From: Pseudoxanthomonas suwonensis
Lineage (GTDB): Bacteria > Pseudomonadota > Gammaproteobacteria > Xanthomonadales > Xanthomonadaceae
Length of the DNA stretch: 64,000 nucleotides
NCBI RefSeq assembly: GCF_000972865.1
Contig: NZ_CP011144.1
Coordinates: 2,418,001-2,482,000 of the forward strand
Reading direction: 5' to 3'
Every line of letters starts with the position of its first letter. Position 1 is the stretch's first letter. Made by a program: the position numbers and the translations under genes. Shown here in pieces: positions 35,185-43,298 of the stretch. A model generated the notes under the pieces. The model did not search any database and was not told the DNA's origin. It worked only from the letters and a program-made list of their open reading frames with translations.

Positions 35185-36372
35185 ATGCCCGGATTGCTCG
35201 CCCGCTGGTTCACTCCCGCGCCCGACTCGGCCGCGGCCACGACCCTGCGGCGCGGCAAGCCGCTGTGGACCGACACCATCCACCTGATGTGGTCGGTCTG
35301 GGTGGTGATCACGCCGATGTTCTCGCCGCCGGGCTACACCGCGCGCTGGTTCGCGCTGACCCTGCTGTCGTACCCCCTGTTCCTGCTGCTGTGGTTCAGG
35401 GCCTACGTCGAGCCGCAGCACCGCATGTACCGCTACGGGGTGGGGCTGATCGCGCTGACCCTGGTGCTGCTGCCCTGGTACCCGTCGGGCATGAGCTACT
35501 TCGTGTTCGGCTGCGTGCTGCTGCGCCCGACCGCGGGCGCGCGCCCGTTCGGCGTCTACGTGCTGCGGCTGGCGGTGGCGGTGGCCGTGTTCATGGCCTG
35601 GGCGGTGGCCATCGGCTACCCGTGGCAGGCGATCGTGTGGATGCCGCTGGTGGCCATGATCGTGGGCACGATCGTCCACGTCGAATGCCTCAACGAGCAG
35701 AAGGACATCGCCCTGAAGCTCTCGCAGGACGAGGTGCGGCGCCTGGCCGCGACCGCCGAGCGCGAGCGCATCGGCCGCGACCTGCACGACCTGCTCGGCC
35801 ACACCCTGTCTCTGGTGGCGCTGAAGGCCGACCTGGCCGGCAGGCTGCTGCAGCGCGACCCGCAGGCCGCGCAGCGTGAGATCGGCGAGCTGGGCCAGGT
35901 CGCGCGCGAGGCGCTGGGCCAGGTGCGGCGCGCGGTCACCGGCATCCGCGCCGCGGGACTGGCGGCGGAGCTGGCCGCGGCGCGGGTGCTGCTGGAGGTC
36001 GAAGGCGTGGCGTTGCAGGTGGAACTGGACGAGGCCGCGCTGCCGCCGGAGCAGGAAACGGCGCTGGCCCTGTGCCTGCGCGAGGCGGTGACCAACATCC
36101 ACCGCCACGCCCGCGCCCGCCACGTGCAGGTGTCGCTGCGCCGGGTGGCGCAGCGTTGGCAGCTGCGGATCGAGGATGACGGCCGCGGCGGCGCGATCCG
36201 GCCAGGCAATGGCCTGGAAGGCATGCGCGAGCGCCTGCAGGCACTGGGCGGCAGCCTGCGCGTGGAGCCCGCCCCGCGCCGCGGCACGCTCCTGCTGGCC
36301 GAACTGCCGCACTGGGATGGAACGGAAGCATCGCCCGTCATTCCCGAGGACGCGCACACGAAGTCGTTGTAG
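35185..36372 (+). CDS. DesK/NarL-type sensor histidine kinase
   Basis: A 395-residue kinase with five to six transmembrane helices in the first 170 residues, then HisKA_3 with ERERIGRDLHDLLGHTLSLV (phospho-His in RDLHD) and an HATPase domain (LCLREAVTNIHRHARA, IEDDGRGG, GLEGMRERLQALGG). It senses an envelope or membrane cue and should control the ABC exporter encoded immediately upstream. Its TAG stop lies inside the terminal TGTAGGAGC of a REP element, so the last residues may have been reset by REP insertion. Confidence 0.93.
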   Translation: MPGLLARWFTPAPDSAAATTLRRGKPLWTDTIHLMWSVWVVITPMFSPPGYTARWFALTLLSYPLFLLLWFRAYVEPQHRMYRYGVGLIALTLVLLPWYPSGMSYFVFGCVLLRPTAGARPFGVYVLRLAVAVAVFMAWAVAIGYPWQAIVWMPLVAMIVGTIVHVECLNEQKDIALKLSQDEVRRLAATAERERIGRDLHDLLGHTLSLVALKADLAGRLLQRDPQAAQREIGELGQVAREALGQVRRAVTGIRAAGLAAELAAARVLLEVEGVALQVELDEAALPPEQETALALCLREAVTNIHRHARARHVQVSLRRVAQRWQLRIEDDGRGGAIRPGNGLEGMRERLQALGGSLRVEPAPRRGTLLLAELPHWDGTEASPVIPEDAHTKSL

Positions 36373-36575
36373 GAGCGGGCATGACCGCGACCCGACGCCG
36401 TCGGCACAGGCGACGTTCCCGTAAATCCGGAGCCGGTGTCGCGGTCATGCCCGCTCCTGCGGAAGAGCCGGCGCGGCTGTTGCAGGAGCGGTTATGCCCG
36501 CGACCTGACGCCGTCGACACAGGCGACGCCCTCGTGGTTCCGACGCCCGTGTCGCGGTCATGCCCGCTCCTACAG
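36368..36575. repeat. two GTAG-type paired REP elements inside the operon
   Basis: Units at 36368-36461 and 36482-36575 separate the sensor kinase from its response regulator. The first overlaps the kinase stop codon. Arms are of the GGAGCGGGCATGACCGCGAC type. They may reduce read-through or alter the stability of the upstream mRNA. Confidence 0.88.
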
Positions 36576-36640
36576 AAGAGCCGCCGCCGCCGCCGCGACA
36601 TTTGCTAACGTCGCGCCATGCCCATGATGCATCGCCACCG

Positions 36641-37243
36641 ATGATCCGCGTCCTGCTGGCCGAAGACCAGGCGATGGTCCGCGGCGCGCTGGCCGCGCTG
36701 CTGGCGATGGAGCCGGACATCGAGGTCGTCGGCGCGGTGCCCGACGGCGAGAGCGCCTGGCGTGAAGTGCAGCGCCTGCAGCCGGACATCCTGGTGACCG
36801 ACATCGAGATGCCCGGCCTGACCGGGCTGGAGCTGGCCCAGCGCATCGCCCGCCACGAACTGCCTGTCAAGGTGGTGATCGTCACCACCTTCGCCCGCGC
36901 CGGCTTCCTGCGCCGCGCGCTGGAGGCCGGCGTGTGCGGCTACCTGCTCAAGGACGCGCCGGCCGAGCGCCTGGCCGAGGCGCTGCGCAAGGTCCGCCAC
37001 GGCGGCCGCGCGATCGACCCGGACCTGGCGGTGGAGGCGTGGAGCGAGGCCGACCCGCTCAACGACCGCGAGCGCCAGGTGCTGCGCCTGGCCGGTGAGG
37101 GCCGCACCTCGGGTGAGATCGCCGCCCAGCTCAACCTCTCGCAGGGCACGGTGCGCAACTACCTGTCCGAGGCGATCGGCAAGCTCGGTGCCGGCAACCG
37201 GATCGAGGCCTACCGACTGGCCCGCCAGCGCGGCCTGCTCTGA
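36641..37243 (+). CDS. NarL/DesR-type response regulator
   Basis: A 200-residue regulator: receiver with LLAEDQAMV, VTDIEMPGLTG (phospho-Asp), VTTFARAG and YLLKDAP, then a LuxR-type helix-turn-helix (LNDRERQVLRLAGEGRTSGE, AAQLNLSQGTVRNYLSEAIG). It is the partner of the HisKA_3 kinase just upstream and likely activates the ABC-2 exporter operon. The ATG at 36641 begins directly on the first receiver strand. Confidence 0.95.
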   Translation: MIRVLLAEDQAMVRGALAALLAMEPDIEVVGAVPDGESAWREVQRLQPDILVTDIEMPGLTGLELAQRIARHELPVKVVIVTTFARAGFLRRALEAGVCGYLLKDAPAERLAEALRKVRHGGRAIDPDLAVEAWSEADPLNDRERQVLRLAGEGRTSGEIAAQLNLSQGTVRNYLSEAIGKLGAGNRIEAYRLARQRGLL

Positions 37244-37261
37244 CCGCGCCGCCGCTTTTCA

Positions 37262-37716
37262 TGCAGGGCCGGCATGGCGGCGACATGGGCGTCGGAACCA
37301 CGAGGGCGTCGCCTGTGCCGGCGTCGTCGGGTCGCCGGCTGAACCCGGCTCCTACAACAGCCACCGCGCGGCCGCTCTCTGTAGGAGCTGACTTCAGTCG
37401 GCGACACGGGCATCGGGACCGCGAGGGCGTCGCCTGTGCCGGCGTCGTCGCGTCGCCGGCTGAACCCGGCTCCTACAACCGCCGCGACGCGACCGCTCTT
37501 CTGTAGGAGCTGACTTCAGTCGGCGACACGGGCGTCGGGACCACGAGGGCGTCGCCTGTGCCGGCGTCGTCGCGTCGCCGGCTGAACCCGGCTCCTACAA
37601 CGGCAGCGTCGCGCGCTCTTCTGTAGGAGCCGGCATGACGGCGACACGGGCGTCGGAGTTGCAAGGGCGTCGCCTGTGCCGACGGCGTCGGGTCGCGGGC
37701 AAGCCCGGCGCTTACA
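37262..37716. repeat. tandem cluster of four GTAG-type paired REP elements
   Basis: Units at 37262-37357, 37380-37477, 37502-37599 and 37622-37716, about 120 bases apart, same orientation. The first has a degenerate left end (ATGCAGGGCC). The last overlaps the stop codon of the convergent M17 aminopeptidase gene (TTACAG, 37712-37717). The spacers are short and not conserved, which rules out a CRISPR array. Confidence 0.9.
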
Positions 37717-39079
37717 GGTAGCGCGCCTTCAGCATCGCCCAGGCCGAGCGCAGGCCCAGTGCTTCGCCGCCGACCGGGCGGCCGGGGCGGCTGCTGTCGT
37801 TCCAGGCGTAGGTGTCCAGGTGCGCCCACGGCGTGCCGCCGGGCACGAAGCGCTCCAGGTACAGCGCCGCGGTGACCGCGCCGGCCATGCGCGAGCCGGC
37901 GTTGGCCAGGTCGGCGACATGGCTGGTGAGGTAGCGCAGGTACGGCCGCCACAGCGGCAGGCGCCACACCGGGTCGCGGGTCTGCTCGCCGGCCGCGATC
38001 CAGCTGGCGGCCAGCGCATCGTCGTTGGCGAACAGCGCCGGCAGGTCCGGCCCCAGCGCGATCCGCGCCGCGCCGGTGAGCGTGGCGAAATCCACGATCA
38101 GCGCCGGCTTCTGCTCGCCGGCGTAGGTCAGCGCGTCGCACAGGACCACCCGGCCCTCGGCGTCGGTATTGTCGATCTCCACGCTGACCCCGGCGCGGGT
38201 GGCGATCACCTCGCCGGGACGGAACGCATCGGGCCCGATCGCGTTCTCCACTGCCGGCACCAGCACGCTCAGCCGCACCGGCAGCTTCTGCGCCATCACC
38301 AGCCCGGCCAGCGCCAGCGCGTGCGCGGCGCCGCCCATGTCCTTCTTCATGTTGCGCATGCCGTCGGCCGGCTTGATGTCCAGGCCGCCGGTATCGAAGC
38401 ACACGCCCTTGCCGACCAGCACCACGTGCGGGTGGGTCTGCTCGCCCCAGCGCAGTTCGATCAGCCGCGGCGCGCGGTGCGAGGCGCGGCCGACCGCGTG
38501 GATCGCCGGGAAGTTGTGCGCCAGCAGCGACTCGCCGGCGACCACCTCGATGTGCGCGCCGTGTTCGGCCGCCAGTTCGCGTGCGATCGCCTCCAGTTGC
38601 TGCGGACCCATGTCCTGGGTCGGGGTGTTGACCCAGTCGCGCACGCGCATGGTGGCGTGCAGCAGGTCCAGCGCCTCGCCGTCCAGCGTCGCCAGGCGCA
38701 GCCGTGCCGGCGTGCGCGGCGGGTTCTTGTAGCGGTCGAAGCGGTAGCTGCCCAGGCCCCAGCCCAGCTGCAGCGCGGCCTGCTGCCCGGCCGGCAGTTC
38801 GGCGGCCGGGACCCACGCGCCGGGCGGCAGCGCGGTGGGCGCGTGTGCATAGCTGCACGGATCGAGCGGATCGCCGATGCCGACCACCGCGCCGAGCAGG
38901 CCGTCCTCGCCCGGCAGCAACGCCACCGAGCCCGGCGCGGGCTGGAACTCCTGCGCGTCCAGCCACGCCGACACCGCCGCCGGCTGCGCCGAGCGCCAGG
39001 CGCCGTAGCCGTCGCGGTCGAGCAGGTGCAGCGGCAGCGCGTGGCTGCCCGTATCGGCGTAGTGGGACTGGTGGTTCAT
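37712..39079 (-). CDS. leucyl aminopeptidase family protein (M17)
   Basis: A 455-residue M17 metallopeptidase. The C-terminal catalytic domain has GKGVCFDTGGLDIKPADGMR and KKDMGGAA (metal-binding Lys/Asp) and NTDAEGRVVLCDAL (the M17 signature with metal ligands Asp and Glu). The N-terminal regulatory domain is shorter than in PepA, more like PepB or Xanthomonas-type paralogues. It is a cytosolic, hexameric, N-terminal exopeptidase in peptide turnover. Its ATG overlaps the stop of the upstream HAD gene by three bases. Its own stop lies inside a REP element. Confidence 0.92.
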   Translation of the reverse strand: MNHQSHYADTGSHALPLHLLDRDGYGAWRSAQPAAVSAWLDAQEFQPAPGSVALLPGEDGLLGAVVGIGDPLDPCSYAHAPTALPPGAWVPAAELPAGQQAALQLGWGLGSYRFDRYKNPPRTPARLRLATLDGEALDLLHATMRVRDWVNTPTQDMGPQQLEAIARELAAEHGAHIEVVAGESLLAHNFPAIHAVGRASHRAPRLIELRWGEQTHPHVVLVGKGVCFDTGGLDIKPADGMRNMKKDMGGAAHALALAGLVMAQKLPVRLSVLVPAVENAIGPDAFRPGEVIATRAGVSVEIDNTDAEGRVVLCDALTYAGEQKPALIVDFATLTGAARIALGPDLPALFANDDALAASWIAAGEQTRDPVWRLPLWRPYLRYLTSHVADLANAGSRMAGAVTAALYLERFVPGGTPWAHLDTYAWNDSSRPGRPVGGEALGLRSAWAMLKARYL

Positions 39080-39816
39080 GCGGCGTGGTCTCGCGTGTGG
39101 TCTTGGGCGAAGTCGCGGTCGGTGAGGTTCGCGTCCAGCCAGTCGGCCAGCGCGGTGAGGGTGGTGAACTGCAGGTCGGGCACGATCTCGGCGTGTTCCC
39201 AGCCGCGGGCCTCGCGGTTGATCCAGCAGCTGCGCAGTCCGGCGCGCGCGGCGCCGGCCACGTCCATCTCGACGTGGTCGCCCACGTGCAGCACGTGGCC
39301 CGGATCGCAGTCCAGCCGCGAGCAGGCGGCCAGGAAGATGCTGGCCTCCGGCTTGGCCGCGCCGTGCTCGCGCGCGCCCAACTGGAAGGCGAAGTGGTGG
39401 GCGATGCCGACCCGCTGCAGGTCGGCGTTGCCGTTGCTCAGCGCCGCCACCGGCACGCGGCGCGCGATGCGGGCCAGGCCGTCGAGCGCGTCGGGGTAGT
39501 ACTCGACCTGGTTGCGCGCGGCGTAGAACGCCTCGTAGGCCGGTTCCAGCAGGTCCAGGGAGGCGCTGCTTTTCTCCAGCGCCTCGCGCAGGGTCAGCCG
39601 GCGCAACGCCGACAGGTCGTGGTGCAGGTGCGGGTGGTCGCGGAAGGAGCGCTCGCGCAGTTCGCGCATCGCCGCCACCGGGTACATCGCGGCGGTGGCC
39701 GGGCTGTGCTCGAGCATCCACTCGTGCAGCACCTGGTCGATGCGCGCGCCGATCGGCGCGAACGGCCACAGGGTGTCGTCGAGATCGAGGGTGATGGCGC
39801 GGACCGTAAAGCTCAC
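39076..39816 (-). CDS. HAD-superfamily hydrolase
   Basis: A 246-residue phosphatase-like protein. Motif I is LDLDDTLWP (nucleophile and acid Asp), motif II ALSNGNADL, motif III Lys in AAKPEASIF, motif IV HVGDHVEMD. The cap domain between motifs I and II is helical (C1 type). Relatives are small-molecule phosphatases, including YjjG/YigB-type flavin or nucleotide phosphatases. The GTG at 39816 is chosen because the preceding residues are not conserved-looking. It is translationally coupled to the M17 gene. Confidence 0.88.
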   Translation of the reverse strand: MSFTVRAITLDLDDTLWPFAPIGARIDQVLHEWMLEHSPATAAMYPVAAMRELRERSFRDHPHLHHDLSALRRLTLREALEKSSASLDLLEPAYEAFYAARNQVEYYPDALDGLARIARRVPVAALSNGNADLQRVGIAHHFAFQLGAREHGAAKPEASIFLAACSRLDCDPGHVLHVGDHVEMDVAGAARAGLRSCWINREARGWEHAEIVPDLQFTTLTALADWLDANLTDRDFAQDHTRDHAA

Positions 39817-39961
39817 CGGGCCATTGTAGGCCTCCGCGCGCCTGCTTGCCCGCCGTAGGCCTCCGGCGGGCCCTCTTTGCGGCAGCGGCGCGGGCGACGG
39901 ACAAGGCAAAGACAACGACAACGGCAAGAGCGCCGGGCGTGCGTCGGCTTCGGGCTGAAGC

Positions 39962-40066
39962 CGTGGCGGGCCGGGGGTATTGCGGTCGTCTCGGCGGCAC
40001 ATCCATGTGCCGACTCGCCGACGTGGCCATCCCTGGCCACTGCCGCAATACCCCCGGCCCGCCACG
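39962..40066. repeat. three-way-junction palindromic element E
   Basis: The outer stem is 24 perfect base pairs (39962-39985 with 40043-40066). Hairpins GGCACA-TCCA-TGTGCC (39996-40011) and GTGGCCA-TCCC-TGGCCAC (40023-40040). Compared with element C the two loop sequences are exchanged, and the stem mismatch of C is a proper pair here. Confidence 0.85.
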
Positions 40067-40125
40067 TCTTCGGGAGCTTTGCCGTCGTGGCTCCGTTCAC
40101 AGGCGATGAGCAGCGCAAAGCTTTT

Positions 40126-40219
40126 TGTAGGAGCGGGCATGACCGCGACCCGGGCGTCGGAATCACGAGGGCGTCGCCTGGGCCGACGGCGTCGGGTCGC
40201 GGTCATGCCCGCTCCTACA
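40126..40219. repeat. GTAG-type paired REP element between elements E and F
   Basis: Same long arms as the unit at 27011-27106, but the centre is in the opposite orientation relative to the flanking elements. The symmetry extends outward into GCTTTTTG / CAAAAAGC. Confidence 0.88.
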
Positions 40220-40248
40220 AAAAGCAGCGCCATCGTGGCTTTGCCCGC

Positions 40249-40285
40249 TCCCTTTCGCTGCAGGCGAAGGGAGGGCCGGGGAGGG
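40249..40285. repeat. GCTCCCTTTCGC hairpin repeat
   Basis: CTCCCTTTCGC and its near-complement GCGAAGGGAG flank a short loop, followed by GGCCGGGGAGGGG. It is a common short intergenic hairpin, between the REP and element F. Confidence 0.45.
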
Positions 40286-40336
40286 GTGCCGTTGCTTTGA
40301 TCGTCCGATCGAAGCCACGACCTACAAGCCACCCGA

Positions 40337-40450
40337 GGCCGTCGTGTCCAGGGGGTCTGGCGCAAGCAGCACAGGGATGTGCTGCGGTCGCGACTCGGAG
40401 GCAGGACGCCGCAGCGGAGCGATGCGCCAGACCCCCTGGACACGACGGCC
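40337..40450. repeat. three-way-junction palindromic element F
   Basis: The outer stem is 28 perfect base pairs (40337-40364 with 40423-40450). The interior, including GCAGCACA-GGGA-TGTGCTGC, is identical to element D. The only stem difference is A40350-T40437 here versus T27209-A27296 in D, a compensated change. The rest of the 730-base gap 39817-40546 has no gene. Confidence 0.86.
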
Positions 40451-40546
40451 CCTTCCGAAGCGACTCTCCTACCCCTGCCCTGCTCTTGCTGTTGGGCTGT
40501 GGCTGCCGGACAACGAACTACTGTCACCCACCCGCAGCAGCTTTCC

Positions 40547-41668
40547 TCACTCCAGCAACCGCCCCCACCCCTGCATCCCCTCGATCTGCCCCAGCACCAG
40601 CTTCACGCACACCAGCAGTGGCACCGCCAGCAGCAGTCCGATCATTCCCCACAACCAGCCGAACAACATCAGCGCCAGGATCAGCACCAGCGGCGACAGC
40701 GCCATGCGCCGGCCAAGGACGATCGGCGTCACCAGCTGCCCCTCGATCGTATGCAGCAGCAGGTACAGCGCCGCCGGCAGCAGCGCATGCCAGGTGTCGT
40801 CGAAGCCGACGAAGCCCACCAGCAGCATCAGGCACATGCCGATCAGCGGCCCCACGTACGGCGCGTAGTTGAGCAGCATCACCGCCGTGCCCCACAGCAG
40901 CGCCTCCTGCACCGGGAAGCGCAGCAGCACCAGGATCCCGGCGTAGGCCAGGCCGACCACCGCGTTGATCACGCTGATGGTCAGCACGTAGCGAGAGACC
41001 TCGCGTTCGATCGATTGCAGGATCTCCACCGTGAACTTCTTCTGCGCCCGCCCCGGCAGCAGCGCGATCGCATTCCGCTGCAGGTTCTCGCCGTAGACCA
41101 TGAAGAAGAAGGTCAGCAGCGCCACCGCCAGTACCGCCACGGCCAGGCGCGGGGTGCGGACCAGCGCCGCGTACGGATCGTCGACCCGGGTGCGCACCAC
41201 CTCGACCTTGCGGTTGCCGTCGCCGGCGGCGGCCCGGGCCATGTCCTCGGCCAGGCGGTTGGCCTCGTGCATCGGCCGGGTCAGCTCCTGCAGCTGGCGG
41301 CCGAGCTTGCGCGCCTCGCGCGGCGCCTGCTCGGCCCACGCCGCGGCCGGTTCGACCAGCTGCAACGCCAGCGCGGTGGTCCCGGCCAGGCCGGCGCACA
41401 GCACCAGCAGCGCGGCCAGGAAGCGCGGCACATACAGCCGCCGCAACAACCGGATCAGCGGATTGCCGATCAGGGCGAAGAACGCGGCCAGCAGCACCGG
41501 CAGGATCACCGCCTGCGCCGCCCACAGGGTGTAGCCGACCGCCAGCGTGGCCAGCACCAGCAGGGCGACCGAGGCGCGCGGCCGCGGCCGCGGCAGGTGC
41601 GCGTCGATCGGCACCGGCAGCGGTTCGGCCGGGTCGGGGGCGGGCGGCGGAGTCGGGGGGGCGGACAT
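40547..41668 (-). CDS. AI-2E family transporter (PerM-like)
   Basis: A 373-residue polytopic membrane protein with seven to eight helices: LLVLATLAVGYTLWAAQAVI, AAFFALIGNPLIRLL, LAVAVLAVALLTFFFMVYGE, then ISVINAVVGLAYAGILVLL, LLNYAPYVGPLIGMCLMLLV and the C-terminal LHTIEGQLVTPIVLGRRMAL signature. Despite the family name, transport of autoinducer-2 is shown only for TqsA-like members; others act as Na+/H+ antiporters or have no known substrate. Confidence 0.88.
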   Translation of the reverse strand: MSAPPTPPPAPDPAEPLPVPIDAHLPRPRPRASVALLVLATLAVGYTLWAAQAVILPVLLAAFFALIGNPLIRLLRRLYVPRFLAALLVLCAGLAGTTALALQLVEPAAAWAEQAPREARKLGRQLQELTRPMHEANRLAEDMARAAAGDGNRKVEVVRTRVDDPYAALVRTPRLAVAVLAVALLTFFFMVYGENLQRNAIALLPGRAQKKFTVEILQSIEREVSRYVLTISVINAVVGLAYAGILVLLRFPVQEALLWGTAVMLLNYAPYVGPLIGMCLMLLVGFVGFDDTWHALLPAALYLLLHTIEGQLVTPIVLGRRMALSPLVLILALMLFGWLWGMIGLLLAVPLLVCVKLVLGQIEGMQGWGRLLE

Positions 41669-41734
41669 GCGGCGTGGCGGAGGCGGCCGGGACGGCCGGC
41701 GGGACGCGCCGGCGAGGGCGAAGGAAAGGGCGGG

Positions 41735-42178
41735 TCAGCGTTCCGACAGCTCGGTGGCCGCTTCGGCGGGCGAAGGCGCCCGTGCCGGGGGCAGGTCGGC
41801 CGCAGCCGGGGCCGTCGCGGCTGCCGGTGCCTGGCCGGTGGCCGCGGCCACGTTCTGGTTGGCGGCCGCCGCTTCCTGCGCGGCCACGTCGGCCGACTGC
41901 CCGGCCTCCTCCGAGGCCGCCGCCGCGCGCAGCGAGGCGACCATCGACGAGACCGTGCTCAGCATCTGCAGCCAGCGGCTGCCTCCGATCTTCGACAGCG
42001 GCTCGGCGCGGCCGACCAGGAAGCCGGACACCAGCCCGGCGACCACGATCCGCCCCGGCGTCCAGCCGCGGCGCCAGGCCTGGCCGAATTCGTGGCGATG
42101 GGCTTCGGCGCGGTCGCCGCAGGCAGCCACCCGCCGTTCGGCCCGCTCGACCCGTTGCCGCAGCAGTTCGAACCTCAT
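41735..42178 (-). CDS. small protein of the YqjD/YqjE operon (YqjK-like position)
   Basis: A 147-residue protein: a basic, coiled N-terminus (MRFELLRQRVERAERRVAAC), a short hydrophobic segment (GRIVVAGLVSGFLVG, residues 45-60) and an Ala-rich disordered tail. It overlaps the holin-like gene upstream by four bases (ATGA). Position and layout match the third gene of yqjCDEK-type clusters. Function is unknown. Confidence 0.6.
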   Translation of the reverse strand: MRFELLRQRVERAERRVAACGDRAEAHRHEFGQAWRRGWTPGRIVVAGLVSGFLVGRAEPLSKIGGSRWLQMLSTVSSMVASLRAAAASEEAGQSADVAAQEAAAANQNVAAATGQAPAAATAPAAADLPPARAPSPAEAATELSER

Positions 42179-42702
42179 GCGCGCGGCTCCCCTGCGGGTG
42201 CGGAGGGCGTGGCCGCGGTCGTGCCGTCGTCGGGGTCGTCCACGTCGTGGCCGTGCTCGTCGAACAGGCCCAGGCGGCTGAGCTGGCGCCGCGTGGCGTG
42301 CAGGCCCATGTAATCGAAGTAATGCGACGCGCCCCACGCGGCCAGGCCGGTGACGACCAGGTTGAACAGCGCGGCGATGCTCAGCGCCGACAGCCAGGTC
42401 AGGCCCATGCGCTGCATCAGCGCCACCCCGGCGGCGGTGGCCAGCAGCCAGCCGGTGGCGCCGAACACCACAGCCGCCCCCGCCCAGGCCAGCCCGCGGC
42501 CGGCGGCGCTGCGGGCCAGGGCCAGGTCGGCGGAGATCAGCCCGCGCAGGGCGCGCACGGCGTCGACGGTCGCGCCCAGCGAGGCACGGCCGGCCTCGCC
42601 GATGGCGCGGATGCTCTCGTCCAGCGGCGGCGGCGATGCGCCGTCACCGCCGGGCGTGCCCGGGGTCTGCGGCGGTCCCTCGGGGCGCTCGCCCTCGGCC
42701 AT
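42175..42702 (-). CDS. phage-holin-family membrane protein (YqjE-like)
   Basis: A 175-residue protein with a Pro-rich N-terminus, an amphipathic region (SIRAIGEAGRASLGATVDAV), and two hydrophobic helices (GLAWAGAAVVFGATGWLLAT, LSALSIAALFNLVVTGLAAW). It matches the Holin_X/YqjE family, which is chromosomal and unrelated to phage lysis. It lies between the DUF883 protein and the YqjK-like protein. It is possibly an inner-membrane partner of ribosome-associated YqjD-type proteins. Confidence 0.72.
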   Translation of the reverse strand: MAEGERPEGPPQTPGTPGGDGASPPPLDESIRAIGEAGRASLGATVDAVRALRGLISADLALARSAAGRGLAWAGAAVVFGATGWLLATAAGVALMQRMGLTWLSALSIAALFNLVVTGLAAWGASHYFDYMGLHATRRQLSRLGLFDEHGHDVDDPDDGTTAATPSAPAGEPRA

Positions 42703-42719
42703 GTCGGGCCCGGGTCCGC

Positions 42720-43079
42720 TCAGCGGTCGCGGCGGGTCAGCGCGGCGACCAGCCAGCCGGCGGCGAAGGCCACGCCGAAGGAGGCCAGCGGGCGCTCGCG
42801 GATCAGTTCGGCGGCGCTGTCGATCAGGTCGCGGCCCTTGTCCATCAGCGCGTCCACCTGCTCGCGCGCGGCGTCGCCACCGACTTCTGCGGCGGCCAGC
42901 CCGGCCAGCGCGCTGTCGGCCAGTTCGGCCTTGACGTTGGCCTTGCCCAGGCGCAGTTCGTCGCCGGCGGCGCTGGTCGCGCCGCGGATCGCCTCGCCGG
43001 CAGCGCCAGCGGCGGCCTTCAGGTGCGAGCCGGCTTCGCTCAGGTTGTCCTTCAGGTTCTCGGTGGAGGTCGGGGTCAT
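42720..43079 (-). CDS. DUF883 family (YqjD/ElaB-like) protein
   Basis: A 119-residue protein: a long amphipathic helical region (LKDNLSEAGSHLKAAAGAAG, VDALMDKGRDLIDSAAELIR) and a C-terminal membrane helix with the ERPLASFGVAFAAGWLVAAL signature and RRD end. YqjD/ElaB proteins are tail-anchored, bind ribosomes at the inner membrane and appear in stationary phase. It is the first gene of a three-gene minus-strand operon. Confidence 0.87.
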   Translation of the reverse strand: MTPTSTENLKDNLSEAGSHLKAAAGAAGEAIRGATSAAGDELRLGKANVKAELADSALAGLAAAEVGGDAAREQVDALMDKGRDLIDSAAELIRERPLASFGVAFAAGWLVAALTRRDR

Positions 43080-43196
43080 CGGGGTTCTCCTCGTGGACGG
43101 GCGGTGGGGGGCGACGCCGGTGTGGCGCGACGGGGGCCATGGAACCACGGGCCGGGTGCAGGTTCCGTTAGGACGGTGCGGTGCCGTCGTCCCCAT

Positions 43197-43288
43197 ACGA
43201 TGCCGTCATCCCCGCGTAGGCGGGGATCCAGCGACTTCAAGCCGTTGACGGCAAAGACACTGGATTCCCGCCTGCGCGGGAATGACGA
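43197..43288. repeat. GTCATCCCCGCG inverted-repeat element, copy 3
   Basis: Left end GTCATCCCCGCGTAGGCGGG, inner ATCCAGCGACTT and the near-complement CACTGGATTCCCGCC, right end GCGCGGGAATGACG. Same family as 1085-1198. It lies ten bases past the DegP-like stop and may double as its terminator. Confidence 0.75.
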
Positions 43289-43298
43289 TAAAAAAACA

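Noticed and set aside
37262..37716. CRISPR-like array of four regularly spaced repeats
   Set aside because: Units are about 97 bases, internally palindromic and shared with twelve other genomic sites in the window; spacers are about 22 bases and no cas gene is present.
40547..41668. Quorum-sensing autoinducer-2 exporter
   Set aside because: Family membership is clear, but most members do not transport AI-2 and no lux genes are nearby.
42175..42702. Prophage holin
   Set aside because: The family name is historical. The gene is in a YqjD/YqjE-type housekeeping operon with no phage genes near.
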